A DNA stretch of 64,000 bases, taken from the NCBI RefSeq assembly GCF_009711935.1, contig NZ_VIKX01000070.1, positions 1-64,000 on the forward strand, read 5' to 3'. A program made the translations under genes and the position numbers. The notes below the pieces were generated by a model. It saw only the letters and a list, made by a program, of their open reading frames with translations, had not been told where the DNA came from and made no database searches. The stretch is from Dolichospermum sp. UHCC 0259 (lineage in GTDB: Bacteria; Cyanobacteriota; Cyanobacteriia; Cyanobacteriales; Nostocaceae). This document shows positions 36,930 through 46,010 of the stretch, one piece after another (position 1 is the first letter of the stretch; the number at the start of each line of letters is the position of its first letter).

Positions 36930-37805
36930 ATGATGTGGTGTGATTTAAACAAGTCTAGAGTAACTATAGCTTTAACCTGTATAGTGGCAGCAAGTGCTGT
37001 GTCTTCAGATATGACTTTTGCCGCTCGTGGGCGCAACTATAAGCCCGATGAATTCCGATCTGTATTACGTGGATTGGGTTATAACGTTAAGGTTACAAAA
37101 GATCCTCTGACTGACGAGGAAACTAAAAAGGCTATCACTCAATTTCAAACAGGCTACAAGTTAACGGTGGATGGGAAAGTAGGTCCCCAAACCCAAGATC
37201 AAGCTGCTATCATTGTCCAAATTTTGCAAGCTAATTTGAATGCTGTACTGAAACCAAAAACTCTACTTCCTCGTAATCAATTCTACAGTCCCCAGTTAGA
37301 AGAGTTGGTAAAGGAGTACCAGAAAAAACATCAACTCCCAGAAACTGGGATTGCTGATTTAAAACTTCGCCAAAAAATAAATGAAGAAGTTAAAACTATC
37401 ATTAGTAAACCAGTAACCAAACCTGAACCTAAAGCTACACCAACAGCTACACCAACAGCCACACCAACAGCTACACCTACACCAACAGCCACACCAACAC
37501 CTACACCAACAGCCACACCAACACCTACACCAACAGCCACACCAACACCTACACCAACAGCCACACCAACACCTACACCAACAGCCACACCAACACCTAC
37601 ACCAACAGCCACACCAACACCTACACCTACACCAACAGCTAAACCAACAGCTAAACCAACGACTAAACCAACGACTAAACCAACGACTAAACCAACGGCT
37701 AAACCAACGGCTAAGCCAACAGTCACACCTACAGCCACACCTACAGCAACACCTACAACTGACCCAATGGCTACACCAACAGCTACACCTACACCCGAAA
37801 AGTAA
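36930..37805 (+). CDS. Peptidoglycan-binding protein with Thr-Pro repeat tail
   Basis: 291 residues. Signal peptide (about 1-32, cleavage near TFA/ARG). Two PG_binding_1 units (about 40-95, EFRSVLRGLGYNVKV and AITQFQTGYKLTVDGKVGP; and about 98-152, with VKEYQKKHQLPETGIADL). A ~125-residue tail of TPTA, TPTP, KPTA and KPTT units follows. The DNA of the tail is a tandem array of 6, 12 and 18 bp units (37435-37800), prone to slippage. The extended tail probably spans the cell wall or is glycosylated. Confidence 0.85.
   Translation: MMWCDLNKSRVTIALTCIVAASAVSSDMTFAARGRNYKPDEFRSVLRGLGYNVKVTKDPLTDEETKKAITQFQTGYKLTVDGKVGPQTQDQAAIIVQILQANLNAVLKPKTLLPRNQFYSPQLEELVKEYQKKHQLPETGIADLKLRQKINEEVKTIISKPVTKPEPKATPTATPTATPTATPTPTATPTPTPTATPTPTPTATPTPTPTATPTPTPTATPTPTPTATPTPTPTPTAKPTAKPTTKPTTKPTTKPTAKPTAKPTVTPTATPTATPTTDPMATPTATPTPEK
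37435..37800 (+). repeat. Coding minisatellite (ACACCAACA-type units)
   Basis: Nearly perfect repetition of ACACCAACAGCC and ACACCTACACC units encodes the Thr/Pro/Ala/Lys tail. Long antisense frames over this tract are artefacts of the repeat. Length variation between strains is expected. Confidence 0.9.
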
Positions 37806-38136
37806 AGTCAAGAATTAGAAATCGGTAGAAAATCAGGACTTATGCAAGTGTCACACTAAAAATTTGTTATCGGGTGTATCAGATGGCATAAATCCTGCAA
37901 ATAAACAGATTGTTAATATCTGACGTGGTTGGTGAGTTTGCCGAACCACACCCTACTAACGTGCCAGTTGTGTAAATCTTGGAAAATGACAGGCGGAATA
38001 TAGAACTAATATTTGATTTTTGAAATGTAAGGTGTGTTAGCGGTAGCGTAACGCATCCTACAAATACTGAGATTTTTTCAAAATTCAAATACTATTGCTA
38101 TAGCCTGTCAGATGTTTACTCAAGATCAAATAAAAT
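37806..38136. other. Gene-free interval with degenerate repeat DNA
   Basis: About 330 bp between convergent genes. It holds two fragments of the common cyanobacterial GTGTGTTAGCGGTAGCGTAACGC / GGTTGGTGAGTTTGCCGAACC type repeats (around 37926-37960 and 38029-38062) and no credible gene. Confidence 0.5.
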
Positions 38137-39465
38137 TCAGGTTTTCAATTTTAAAGCTTCTGTTGCTGATATTCCTTCACCTTGAGTACCGAAATACCAT
38201 AAAGCTGAACTGGCTTCAGCACGAGTTACAGGTTTTTTGGGTTGAAATAAGGTTGTATAACCAAAAACTCGGCGAATATTCGATTGTTCGGCGTTTTGAA
38301 AGTCCGCTAAAACTGCTCTTAATGCTTTTGGTTCAATGTTACCTGCATCTTGAAAACCCCAAGTTTGTTTAACGGCTTCTAAATTAGCAGCAGGTAAGGC
38401 TTGACGGGTATCTAAAGGAACTTTCCATAGGATTAATTGTTCTCGTGTTAAAGGTGCGTCAGGACGAAATAAAACCGCTGTGGCATCTCCAGATAAAGCA
38501 CTGGGAATTAAACCTGCTTCTGCTAATCCTTGAATGACGGGAAAATCAGGATCTTTGGTTAAAATATCCCTAAAAGCTGGTTGAGTGCTGGTGGCTGCTA
38601 ACCGAATTTGTTTAGCGGGATTGTTCGCATACATGGCATTATTAGCTGCAACTAACCAGCGAGCATATTCTCGACGGGTGATAATTTTATCAGGGAGAAA
38701 TTCGTTTGTTTTGGGTTCGATGGATAAAACACCTAATGTAGCTAAGTCTTGAATGTGCGCTCGCCATTCTGGTGGTGCTTTTTGAATATCAGTAAATTCT
38801 TGAGTTGCTAAGGTTTCCGTTTGGTTGGTTGGTTCGCTCGTTGGTTGGGTGACTACGTTAAGATTATTAATATTAGGTAATACTGGACCAATAAATTCTG
38901 GATTAGCTGAAGGGGTAACTGGGTTAGTAGCTGTAACTTGAGAATTAGATGAATATTCAATTATTAATTTAGTGGCTGTTTGGGGTTGATTGAGTTCAGC
39001 TTGAGTCACAGTTTGTGGCACAATTGTGACATTGATGAGTAAATCATTGAGTTTGGCAGAAAAATATCCCTCTGCATCATCTTGAGGCTGTTGCACAATT
39101 TGCCAGTTTTTAGCCTGAAATTGCTGGCGGTAAAAGCTGGTGATTATATTACTAGGATCTGCACTTTGCCAACGAATTGATATTTTATTTTCGGAATTAA
39201 CTGGTTTGACTTCCTCTAGTTTGGCGTTGGGGTAAATGGGTATATCTGCGGGAAAATCAGCCGGTAATTTAATTGTTGATGTGTTGGGGTTTGGTATTGT
39301 TTGCTGACTCTGAGGTTTGCCAAAAGGAACAGGATTATTTTGCAACTGAGGGTCAGCCGCTAATGATTGTTCTAGATTTTTAGCGGTTGGACTGTTGGCA
39401 CAGGCTGTTAAGGATAGTAAAACAGCAACACTCAGGAAGATAGCAGGATAGTTACGGGAAAACAC
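38137..39465 (-). CDS. Lipoprotein with S-layer homology (SLH) domains
   Basis: 442 residues. Lipobox LLSLTAC at 18-24 gives a lipidated Cys22-24 region after a short signal peptide. A beta domain (about 65-180, PADFPADIPIYPNAKLEE, IRWQSADP) precedes SLH repeats from about 245 to the end (LATLGVLSIEPKTNEFLPDKIITRREYARWL; LAEAGLIPSALSGDATAVLFRPDAPLTREQL). SLH domains bind peptidoglycan-linked polysaccharide, so the protein tethers the outer membrane to the wall. Confidence 0.85.
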   Translation of the reverse strand: MFSRNYPAIFLSVAVLLSLTACANSPTAKNLEQSLAADPQLQNNPVPFGKPQSQQTIPNPNTSTIKLPADFPADIPIYPNAKLEEVKPVNSENKISIRWQSADPSNIITSFYRQQFQAKNWQIVQQPQDDAEGYFSAKLNDLLINVTIVPQTVTQAELNQPQTATKLIIEYSSNSQVTATNPVTPSANPEFIGPVLPNINNLNVVTQPTSEPTNQTETLATQEFTDIQKAPPEWRAHIQDLATLGVLSIEPKTNEFLPDKIITRREYARWLVAANNAMYANNPAKQIRLAATSTQPAFRDILTKDPDFPVIQGLAEAGLIPSALSGDATAVLFRPDAPLTREQLILWKVPLDTRQALPAANLEAVKQTWGFQDAGNIEPKALRAVLADFQNAEQSNIRRVFGYTTLFQPKKPVTRAEASSALWYFGTQGEGISATEALKLKT

Positions 39466-39629
39466 AAAGAAATCACAAATTGATTTTCACCTCCTACACT
39501 AGCATTTTTGGGGCTGGGTGACTGGGGAATTAAAACAAGTTAATTTTATACTATGGAATAGGGAATAGGAAGTAATTACCTATTCTCTATTGTAAGCCTA
39601 AACTTTAGATAACTAACAACTTAAGTGAT

Positions 39630-39848
39630 TTAGTCAATTGTAATTTGTTGTGGTCCATTGGTTTTGCTGTTTTGTACTTCTGTACTCAGGTTACTAGAGC
39701 TATTGCAACAACCTTTTTTATTTAACCAGCTTTTAACAGGATCTTCAGTCAGGTTGAGTCGGAGGACACCGGAGACGAACCCACCTAAAAATGAAACTGG
39801 ATGTTGGGCTAGTTCTTGAAATAGGGGCGACAATTCAGTAATAAACAT
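39630..39848 (-). CDS. Small hypothetical protein
   Basis: 72 residues with a central hydrophobic stretch (HPVSFLGGFVSGVLRLNL, 16-33), a CC pair (47-48) and a polar tail. GGAG lies eight bases before the ATG. The family looks cyanobacterial, but I cannot name it. It might associate with membranes through the hydrophobic stretch. Confidence 0.65.
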   Translation of the reverse strand: MFITELSPLFQELAQHPVSFLGGFVSGVLRLNLTEDPVKSWLNKKGCCNSSSNLSTEVQNSKTNGPQQITID

Positions 39849-40050
39849 TAGACTCTCCAGGTATTGGTTTTAAAAATTATTAATTCTTGATTAATCTTAA
39901 CAGATGCCGGCTAAGAAGCAACTAACAACTGATTGGATAATATTTGGCTGTATGATATTTATCATTGGTTGAACTATCTACTGATATCATTAACCTTGAT
40001 TTCCTGTCAGTTTTGAACTAAAATACGGTATTTAAATTAATAATTAAATT

Positions 40051-40881
40051 ATGGCAAGCAATTGGGAAAACTTTCTCAAAAATTTAGGAGAATGGCGTGG
40101 TTCATTTACTAAAATCTCTGCCAATGGTGAGATATTAGATTCTACTCCTAGTATTTTAAATTTGGATGCTGATGATAATAATCAAGCTGTAATTTTTAGA
40201 TTACGTCGTTTTGATTCTCATGATTATGATAGTCCTCCTCTTCAGGATTATCAACAGGAATACCGTTATTTAGGAAAAGGGAATATATTTTTTGCTACGG
40301 GAGCTTTTTCTAAAGGAACATTGCAATTAGCACCTTTTTCGGAATTTGGAACGGAATACGGTTTTGTTGATGATGATCGGCGATCGCGCTTGGTACAATT
40401 ATATGATCAACAAGGCAACTTTATTAATTTAACTCTGATTCGGGAATTTCGCAGTTTTACAGATGCTTATGAACGTCCGCAACTGACGGTAGAACAGTTA
40501 ATTGGGAATTGGCAAGGTCAAGCTCATACAGTTTACTCAGATATGAGACCATCGGAAACTTATGCTACTTATTTAGAAATTCAAAAAATAGGTGATGGAT
40601 ATTTAGAGCAAAAGTTATCTTTTCAATCTCAAATTATTACGGCTAAAGCCAGAATAGAAGGTAATAAAATCATCTCGGAGACGGAAGGAATTCCTCGACA
40701 GATTTTGTTGTTACCTGACGGAACTTCTAGTAATGTGCCTTTGCAATTGAAATTGAGAAAACCTTTTTTTGTGGAAGCGGGTTGGTTGGTTAGAGAGAAT
40801 GAACGCCAAAGGTTGATTCGTAGTTATAGCGATAAGGGGGAATGGATTAATTCGACTCATGTGATTGAATATAAAATTTAG
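40051..40881 (+). CDS. DUF3598 family protein
   Basis: 276 residues, two similar beta-barrel (calycin-like) halves. The first opens NWENFLKNLGEWRGSFTKIS and the second LTVEQLIGNWQGQAHTVYSD. This two-lobed pattern and the ending LVRENERQRLIRSYSDKGEW match DUF3598, a cyanobacterial family of lipocalin-like fold and unknown ligand. It converges with the reductase gene across a GC-rich hairpin. Confidence 0.8.
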   Translation: MASNWENFLKNLGEWRGSFTKISANGEILDSTPSILNLDADDNNQAVIFRLRRFDSHDYDSPPLQDYQQEYRYLGKGNIFFATGAFSKGTLQLAPFSEFGTEYGFVDDDRRSRLVQLYDQQGNFINLTLIREFRSFTDAYERPQLTVEQLIGNWQGQAHTVYSDMRPSETYATYLEIQKIGDGYLEQKLSFQSQIITAKARIEGNKIISETEGIPRQILLLPDGTSSNVPLQLKLRKPFFVEAGWLVRENERQRLIRSYSDKGEWINSTHVIEYKI

Positions 40882-40892
40882 AAGAACCCCAA

Positions 40893-40918
40893 CCCCCTCC
40901 CCGCAAGCGAGGAGGGGG
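40893..40918. terminator. Bidirectional terminator/repeat CCCCCTCC...GGAGGGGG
   Basis: A perfect 8 bp stem with a CCGCAAGCGA loop between the convergent DUF3598 and nrdJ genes. The sequence is a frequent dispersed repeat in cyanobacteria. Confidence 0.75.
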
Positions 40919-40933
40919 CTTTGAAAAGGGATT

Positions 40934-43159
40934 TTATGATGTGGGTGGCTGTTCTGGGAACATACATTTATCTGAGTCACAACCGCTAGGGCCTGCTTCT
41001 GATAATTCTCCTAAATCGTAACGACTTAGGACTCCACAGAAATCATCTGTTCTGCGTCTAGCTTTGACTTCTTTAGATAAGCGTTCGTAAGTGGCTTTGT
41101 CTATGGGTTCAAAGGGGAGACGGGGGAAGGATTGCAAGTCGTCAAATCGGGCTAACAACGCAGCAGAAATATATCCTTCATCATTTTGGATAGCTTCATA
41201 GATGCGTGTTCCCAATAGTTCAACTTCCTCAGAACGGAGTTCTAGGGTGGCTGAGGTGTTATGGGTGACGTAATGGCTCTGGACTTGCATCACAAAGTCT
41301 AATTGCGCCAAAACGGAAAACTGAGATACATCAATAACATCAGCACCGGGTAAGTCAGCCCAAGATACAGCGACGGGGATTTCGACTAACCATTCTGTAC
41401 ACCGAGGATCAAAAGGATCGTTGAGGAGGTTGCCGTTTTCGTCTTTGTCTGATTGGGAGGGGATGACGTTGTAACCGTAGTCTATACAAGCTAGGGCTAC
41501 AGGGTCATTTTTACGGAAGGTAATGCGACGGATGAATCTTTGGGCTTTGGGGGGATGCCAACCGGGAGAAGCGCCTGTTAAGAGGGATTTGGTATTGTGA
41601 GATTTCAGCGCTCCTTGCCAGTACCAAGAATCGTCATCATTTACACCTGCCACTGCAAAGTCATAGCTGTAATCAGGTATGGTTTCAAATTCAATAGCAG
41701 CCACTCGATAGGGACTAAAGGCAAATTGACGTTTTGGTGCAAATAAAGGACGTAAACTACACTTACGACTATGGATATTGAGATAAGCCAGTGATTCTGG
41801 TTGAGACAACATTCGGCTTAAGGATAAACCCCACATATTTTTAGTTTTCTGTAGGTTCTCTCCCTGGGTGTTATGGAAAATTGAGAAGCAGAGTCCGACG
41901 GCTTCACCTACTTGTTGCAAGTTGCGGATGAATGCTTCACTAGCGGAGTCAATTGATAATGATCCTTTCTCACGGACACAGCCATCTGTATCAATGAGAC
42001 CACAGAAAAATGACAGGATTGTTTCTCGTGATGAACGACGGATTGCTTGGGGAATCCGGTCAAGATCAATACTATGAGATTTGTCTAGTTGATTGAGTTT
42101 CAGCCAATCAAACAGTTGTTTGCAAGCAAAAGTTAGTTCTCCTCGTGAGTTGTCATTGCGAGGATCGTAACTAACAGTTCCAGTTAGTCCAAACCATTTG
42201 GAGGAAATGGTTTGTAGTCGTTCTACTAGATCAAATTCTTGAGCATTAAAGGCAAAACGAATCCGATATTTGTTTTCACTGAAAGCACCGTCTCCAAACA
42301 AGCAACCCAAAAAGTAGCCAATTTCCGGGTTAAGGGTGGTGGGAGTAACAATATCTTTGACTAAGACACCTCGGCTATGTCCTTCTGTTTCTTGACGGTA
42401 ATCACGAGTGTATGGTCGCGGGTTAATACTCAAAAGTAGAGCATCTTCTTGTTTGCTGTATTCTCCAAGAGAATAGGTGATTTCCATTCCGATGGTTAGT
42501 TGGTCAGCACGTACCCAAGCATTATCTACGTTGAGACGATGGTTAGGAGTCATGCGTAAGACTCGACCATTATTTAAGGTGATGCGGACTAGGTTTAGAG
42601 GCTGATTGGCGATCGCTTTATCTGCTGCTATCCCTTGACGAACACTCAGGTCTAATCCTTCTGTTTCGCCACTGCCGGCATCTATAATTTCATCAGCGTA
42701 AAGTAACCCTTGATCAAATATCCGTAAGGCTGTGCGATCTAGACAACCGGCTGGCTGAACTGTGGTACAACGGTTGGGACGTTTGATATTGTGGCGATCG
42801 CAATATTCCCACACTACTTTATGGACGACATCTTTCCAGAAGTTGAGATATTTTTGCTCACCACGTTTAAAAATCAGTCCTTCAGGAGTTTCGGGTCTTC
42901 CTGCTTCCCACCAGCGTAACCAATCTGTACCAAAAGCATGAACAAAGAAATCAAATAAACCAGTGAAGGATACACCGACAATGGGATCTAATTCCCGGCT
43001 GTATTGATAGCGGGGTTCGAGAAATTGGTGATTTAACAGGGCGACGACAGAAAGCGCCCCAGCGGTAAATGCTTCTTCTTGTTCTTTATAGTTGTCGGGG
43101 TCAAGTTGGTTTAAGTGTACCTCAGCCAAATTACAGTGGAAGTTAGCACCAATAATCTC
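40934..43159 (-). CDS. nrdJ: Class II ribonucleotide reductase, exon 2 (contains intein)
   Basis: After the intron the frame resumes at 43159 with GAG ATT ATT GGT GCT (EIIGANFHCNLAEVHLN), completing the NPCGE motif. The frame runs 741 codons to 40934. Residues TTVQPAG are interrupted by a 384-residue intein and resume with TKSLLTGASPGWHPP, the conserved RNR loop. The C-terminus carries a CxxxxC pair (GCDSDKC), the redox-active cysteines. With exon 1 and without the intein the enzyme would be 766 residues. It reduces ribonucleotides using adenosylcobalamin. Confidence 0.9.
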   Translation of the reverse strand, partial: EIIGANFHCNLAEVHLNQLDPDNYKEQEEAFTAGALSVVALLNHQFLEPRYQYSRELDPIVGVSFTGLFDFFVHAFGTDWLRWWEAGRPETPEGLIFKRGEQKYLNFWKDVVHKVVWEYCDRHNIKRPNRCTTVQPAGCLDRTALRIFDQGLLYADEIIDAGSGETEGLDLSVRQGIAADKAIANQPLNLVRITLNNGRVLRMTPNHRLNVDNAWVRADQLTIGMEITYSLGEYSKQEDALLLSINPRPYTRDYRQETEGHSRGVLVKDIVTPTTLNPEIGYFLGCLFGDGAFSENKYRIRFAFNAQEFDLVERLQTISSKWFGLTGTVSYDPRNDNSRGELTFACKQLFDWLKLNQLDKSHSIDLDRIPQAIRRSSRETILSFFCGLIDTDGCVREKGSLSIDSASEAFIRNLQQVGEAVGLCFSIFHNTQGENLQKTKNMWGLSLSRMLSQPESLAYLNIHSRKCSLRPLFAPKRQFAFSPYRVAAIEFETIPDYSYDFAVAGVNDDDSWYWQGALKSHNTKSLLTGASPGWHPPKAQRFIRRITFRKNDPVALACIDYGYNVIPSQSDKDENGNLLNDPFDPRCTEWLVEIPVAVSWADLPGADVIDVSQFSVLAQLDFVMQVQSHYVTHNTSATLELRSEEVELLGTRIYEAIQNDEGYISAALLARFDDLQSFPRLPFEPIDKATYERLSKEVKARRRTDDFCGVLSRYDLGELSEAGPSGCDSDKCMFPEQPPTS
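41594..42745 (-). mobile_element. LAGLIDADG intein in NrdJ
   Basis: 384 residues from Cys1 (CLDRTALRIF...) to the terminal GALKSHN, followed by Thr as +1 extein residue. Block B is LRMTPNHRLN. The two endonuclease motifs are GYFLGCLFGDGAF and FFCGLIDTDG. The C-terminal splicing block is YDFAVAGVNDDDSWYWQGALKSHN in type, shown here in two parts. All splicing residues (Cys, block B His, His-Asn end, Thr +1) are present, so splicing and homing both look possible. The insertion point QPAG/T is a conserved loop of class II reductases. Confidence 0.9.
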
Positions 43160-44315
43160 CAGTTTTGTTATCCTAGAGGCTTTTTATCCTCTAGTTCTAC
43201 AGGTTCTATATTCCCTGTAGCTCCGCGTACCTTTTGTACGTATGACTGTAAATGATAGAGAAATTCTTTTCGACTACAGGGTTTTCCCACAACAATTTGG
43301 CAGATAGTTCTAATGTCCAAAATGTTATGTTCCTTTTGAATTGAATCCCACAAAGGCTGAAAGAAGCTTTTGAGCTTGTTTAGTTTTAAAGAGAATAGTT
43401 GATCCGAATTGTCTAATGCGAAAGAATAGGCCAATGCTTGGACACCTGAATTTGTGAATGAAGTTTTGCCATGCTGTGCTTGGATTGAACAATGCTTTGA
43501 GCAAAAACGCCTTTGAGATGCCTTATGTTGTATCACCTCAAAGTTTTGTTGGCATAATTCACAAATTAAAGTATATCTAGGAGCTATAAGTCCTGTTTTC
43601 TGTCCTTTTCGAGATTGGTGATAAGCTTTTCGCTTTGGACTATTGAGAAACTTTTCCTTAAATTCAGGATCTGCAAATCTAGCTTTTGCCTTAGCACTAA
43701 TTTTATCTTTGGTTTCCTCAGTTTGAGTAACACCATACATTGGGTTTTTACTCCCAAAGCTATTCATGCCTCTGACTTTAGCAAATGATTTCCATTCCTG
43801 TTTCAAGTGTTCAAATACAAAAGGAGTGGGCTTGATAAGTTGTCTTAAGTCTTTTTCTTGCAGAATGGTAACTTTTACATTGTACTCAGACTGAAAAAGC
43901 TGAACTTTTGGCAGGTCATACGTAAAGTTGAAAGCACCCTTGATTTCAACATATTCACCTGTCTCCAAGAGGAAATCAGGTTTATACCTGACTCCATTGG
44001 AGAGTGTATAAGTTTTGTGTTCGTATGTCCAACCAATGTTCATATAGTCCAAGTATCTTGCGTAAATGTATTCAAGACTAGACCGGAGACAATGCTCACC
44101 GTAAAAACCCGAGTAGCCATAAAAATTACTTGTCATACGTACCCCCACACTCTTGGAGATTTATATTCTAGAAAACAATTTTCATTGCAATCTAGTTTCA
44201 CTCTCTACGCTGTACGGTGTCAACAGCTTTTTAGTTCCATTGATTACCACGGGATTAGCTTCTCAGCTTTCCCCGTATTTGCGGGGTTTTTTACGTGAGG
44301 CAAGTATTACAAAAT
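43160..44315 (-). mobile_element. Group I-type intron in nrdJ
   Basis: The 1156 bp separating the two exons. The upstream exon ends ...CCG TGT GGT and the next exon begins GAG ATT, giving NPCG/EI without loss. The exon ends in U and the intron ends in G, as in group I introns. An internal guide GCCUCACG (44301-44294) pairs with the exon end CGUGUGGU, with one mismatch and a U-G wobble at the splice site (P1). The intron holds a PD-(D/E)XK endonuclease gene. I recall a published group I intron in the Anabaena PCC 7120 reductase gene. Core P3-P8 helices were not traced. Confidence 0.8.
43168..44136 (-). CDS. Intron-encoded homing endonuclease (PD-(D/E)XK, NUMOD3)
   Basis: 322 residues from the ATG at 44136, chosen because GGGGGT lies just upstream; the frame also opens at a GTG four codons earlier. 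N-terminal nuclease core YKPDFLLETGEYVEIKG gives the PD...ExK residues. It is followed by a NUMOD3 DNA-binding motif (GSKNPMYGVTQTEETKDKIS) and a CxxC...CxxxC zinc-finger-like segment (CELCQQNF...FCSKHC). It resembles the I-SspI type of intron endonucleases rather than LAGLIDADG or GIY-YIG. The stop is 8 bp inside the 3' end of the intron. Confidence 0.85.
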   Translation of the reverse strand: MTSNFYGYSGFYGEHCLRSSLEYIYARYLDYMNIGWTYEHKTYTLSNGVRYKPDFLLETGEYVEIKGAFNFTYDLPKVQLFQSEYNVKVTILQEKDLRQLIKPTPFVFEHLKQEWKSFAKVRGMNSFGSKNPMYGVTQTEETKDKISAKAKARFADPEFKEKFLNSPKRKAYHQSRKGQKTGLIAPRYTLICELCQQNFEVIQHKASQRRFCSKHCSIQAQHGKTSFTNSGVQALAYSFALDNSDQLFSLKLNKLKSFFQPLWDSIQKEHNILDIRTICQIVVGKPCSRKEFLYHLQSYVQKVRGATGNIEPVELEDKKPLG

Positions 44316-45542
44316 ACCACACGGATTTAAGCCAAATCTACCTGTTCTATGTTCTAGCTCATCAGCATCAATTTCAGGATGGTATTCTTGTATCCATTCT
44401 TTGGCTTTTCCTTGCTCGTAAGCCTGCAAAAAGTCTTTTTTGATTTCTGGTGTATTTAATAAATCAGCATTAGCTCTAGCGACAGCTTCACCTGCCCATT
44501 GAATTGCCCCTTCACCACTGTAATATTGTTTACGTACAGCAGCAATGGACTCTTCTAGGGTTGGTTTGCGGTGAAAGACTCTGGTATGGTTGGCCATTCG
44601 CAAAGAATCGCGTTCTGGATCTATGCGCCAGTTTCCTTCTGTGTCTTGTTGCCAGAGGTTATCTTTGGCAGTTGCGCCTTGTTCATCTTCGGAAACGAAT
44701 TGTCTCATGCCCGCGCTTCTACGGATATTGCCAGCAACAATTGTTACAGCGGCTTCATCAATTAATAAACAGCATTCAACTGAATTTAATTGTCTGCCTA
44801 TTGCCTTATTGAGAATAGAGGCGCAACGCTGATACAATCCAGGCAACTTCACAGGGTTAGCCATGCCGCCAAAACCTTTGAGGGTTTCCCCAGATTGGCG
44901 GACATCGCTAATATCAACAATTACCTGAACGTCACCTGTGAAGCGTTCATCGGTAGAAAGTTCTAACAGGGTTTGATAGGATTTTACCCAACCTTCCCGG
45001 CTGTCTCCAACGTGGATAATAGCGGTGTTTGCTTCTATATGGGTTTGTGTAAATTCACGACGCTGTTCTTTAGGAGTGCTGCCAATTTCACCTTTGATGG
45101 TGATAGTTAGGCGATTACGGATAGGGGGAAGTTGATTAATATACTGTGGTTCAATGATAGCACCTGTACCGCAGCCCATCATGGCTAGATCCATCATCAA
45201 TCCAAAAGCACTCCAGTCTACAAGGTTGGTAGAGGTGCAGTTATAAGCACCGGAGAAGTTTTTGGGTTTGGTTAACCAATCTGTACCCCCAACCCACATC
45301 CAGCGCCCACTGGGGAGGGATTTCATGTTTCGCTGCATCTTGTCTAAAATGGCAGCTTCTTCACGGGTGAGTTTTCCCAGTTCTACTAAACCGCGTAAAG
45401 TGCGATCGCACACCTGCTCCCATGTTTCCCTTAAACCTGCCTCTGTCCGACGGCTGTAGGTTCTAAAAAACACTGGATTGGCTGCTGGGGCTGATTCTGG
45501 AAAAGTTGCACCCTGACGTTGACGTTCAAGTTCTCGAACCAT
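44316..45542 (-). CDS. nrdJ: Class II ribonucleotide reductase, exon 1
   Basis: 409 residues ending NPCG at the intron boundary. They contain the ATP-type N-terminal region (VFFRTYSRR), the first redox cysteine (GAYNCTSTNL), the substrate loop FGGMANPVKLPGLYQRC, NIRRSAGMRQF and the active-site NPCG. Without splicing, translation would stop two codons later (IL, then TAA), giving a dead fragment. The start is the ATG at 45542. Together with exon 2 this is the sole reductase in the window. Confidence 0.9.
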
Positions 45543-46010
45543 GATAAAGTATGATTGCTTGTGGACAAACTATGACTATACGCCAAGTAGATTTAGGATT
45601 AAAGATTGAAAAATTTACCACTTTGCGCTATAGCTTAGTTTGTGTCAATTATAACTATATTTTTGTTTTTTGTTTAAGTATAAAAACCTGACAGTGCATT
45701 ATCAAGGTAATAGAATCTCAAGATTTTACCTCTAAGTTTTCGCGGAATGGGCCATCTGTGTAATAGTGCTGTTTGTGTAATTTTTACGTTGATAATCAGA
45801 TATTGTAAAATACCACACATCGAACCAATGCAATAATCAGTTATGATATTAGAGATATGCGTATGCCCAGGCTAGTGGCATCTTCAATTGTAGATCAGTT
45901 ATCCGTCAAGGTTTACGCTCTATAATTTTTGTTGTCTCTGAAATCAGACTTGCAAAGTGTCTGTTTTATGCCTGAACTATCGCCCCTTGTTGAAAATTAC
46001 GTGATACATA
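45543..46010. other. Divergent promoter region nrdJ / rbp
   Basis: 468 bp without a gene. It must carry the promoters of nrdJ (leftward) and the RRM gene (rightward). The sequence TATTGTAAAATACCACACA (45801-45819) closely resembles TATTACAAAATACCACACG at 44306-44324, the exon 1-intron junction of nrdJ. I see no cobalamin riboswitch or array. Confidence 0.5.

Noticed and set aside
37331-37811. Two long minus-strand frames over the Thr/Pro tail
   Set aside because: Products are pure Val/Gly or Cys/Trp/Arg repeats, artefacts of the minisatellite.
43160-44315. Group II intron as explanation of the nrdJ interruption
   Set aside because: No GUGYG 5' end, no domain V-like hairpin at the 3' end and no reverse transcriptase; the U/G boundaries and P1 pairing fit group I.
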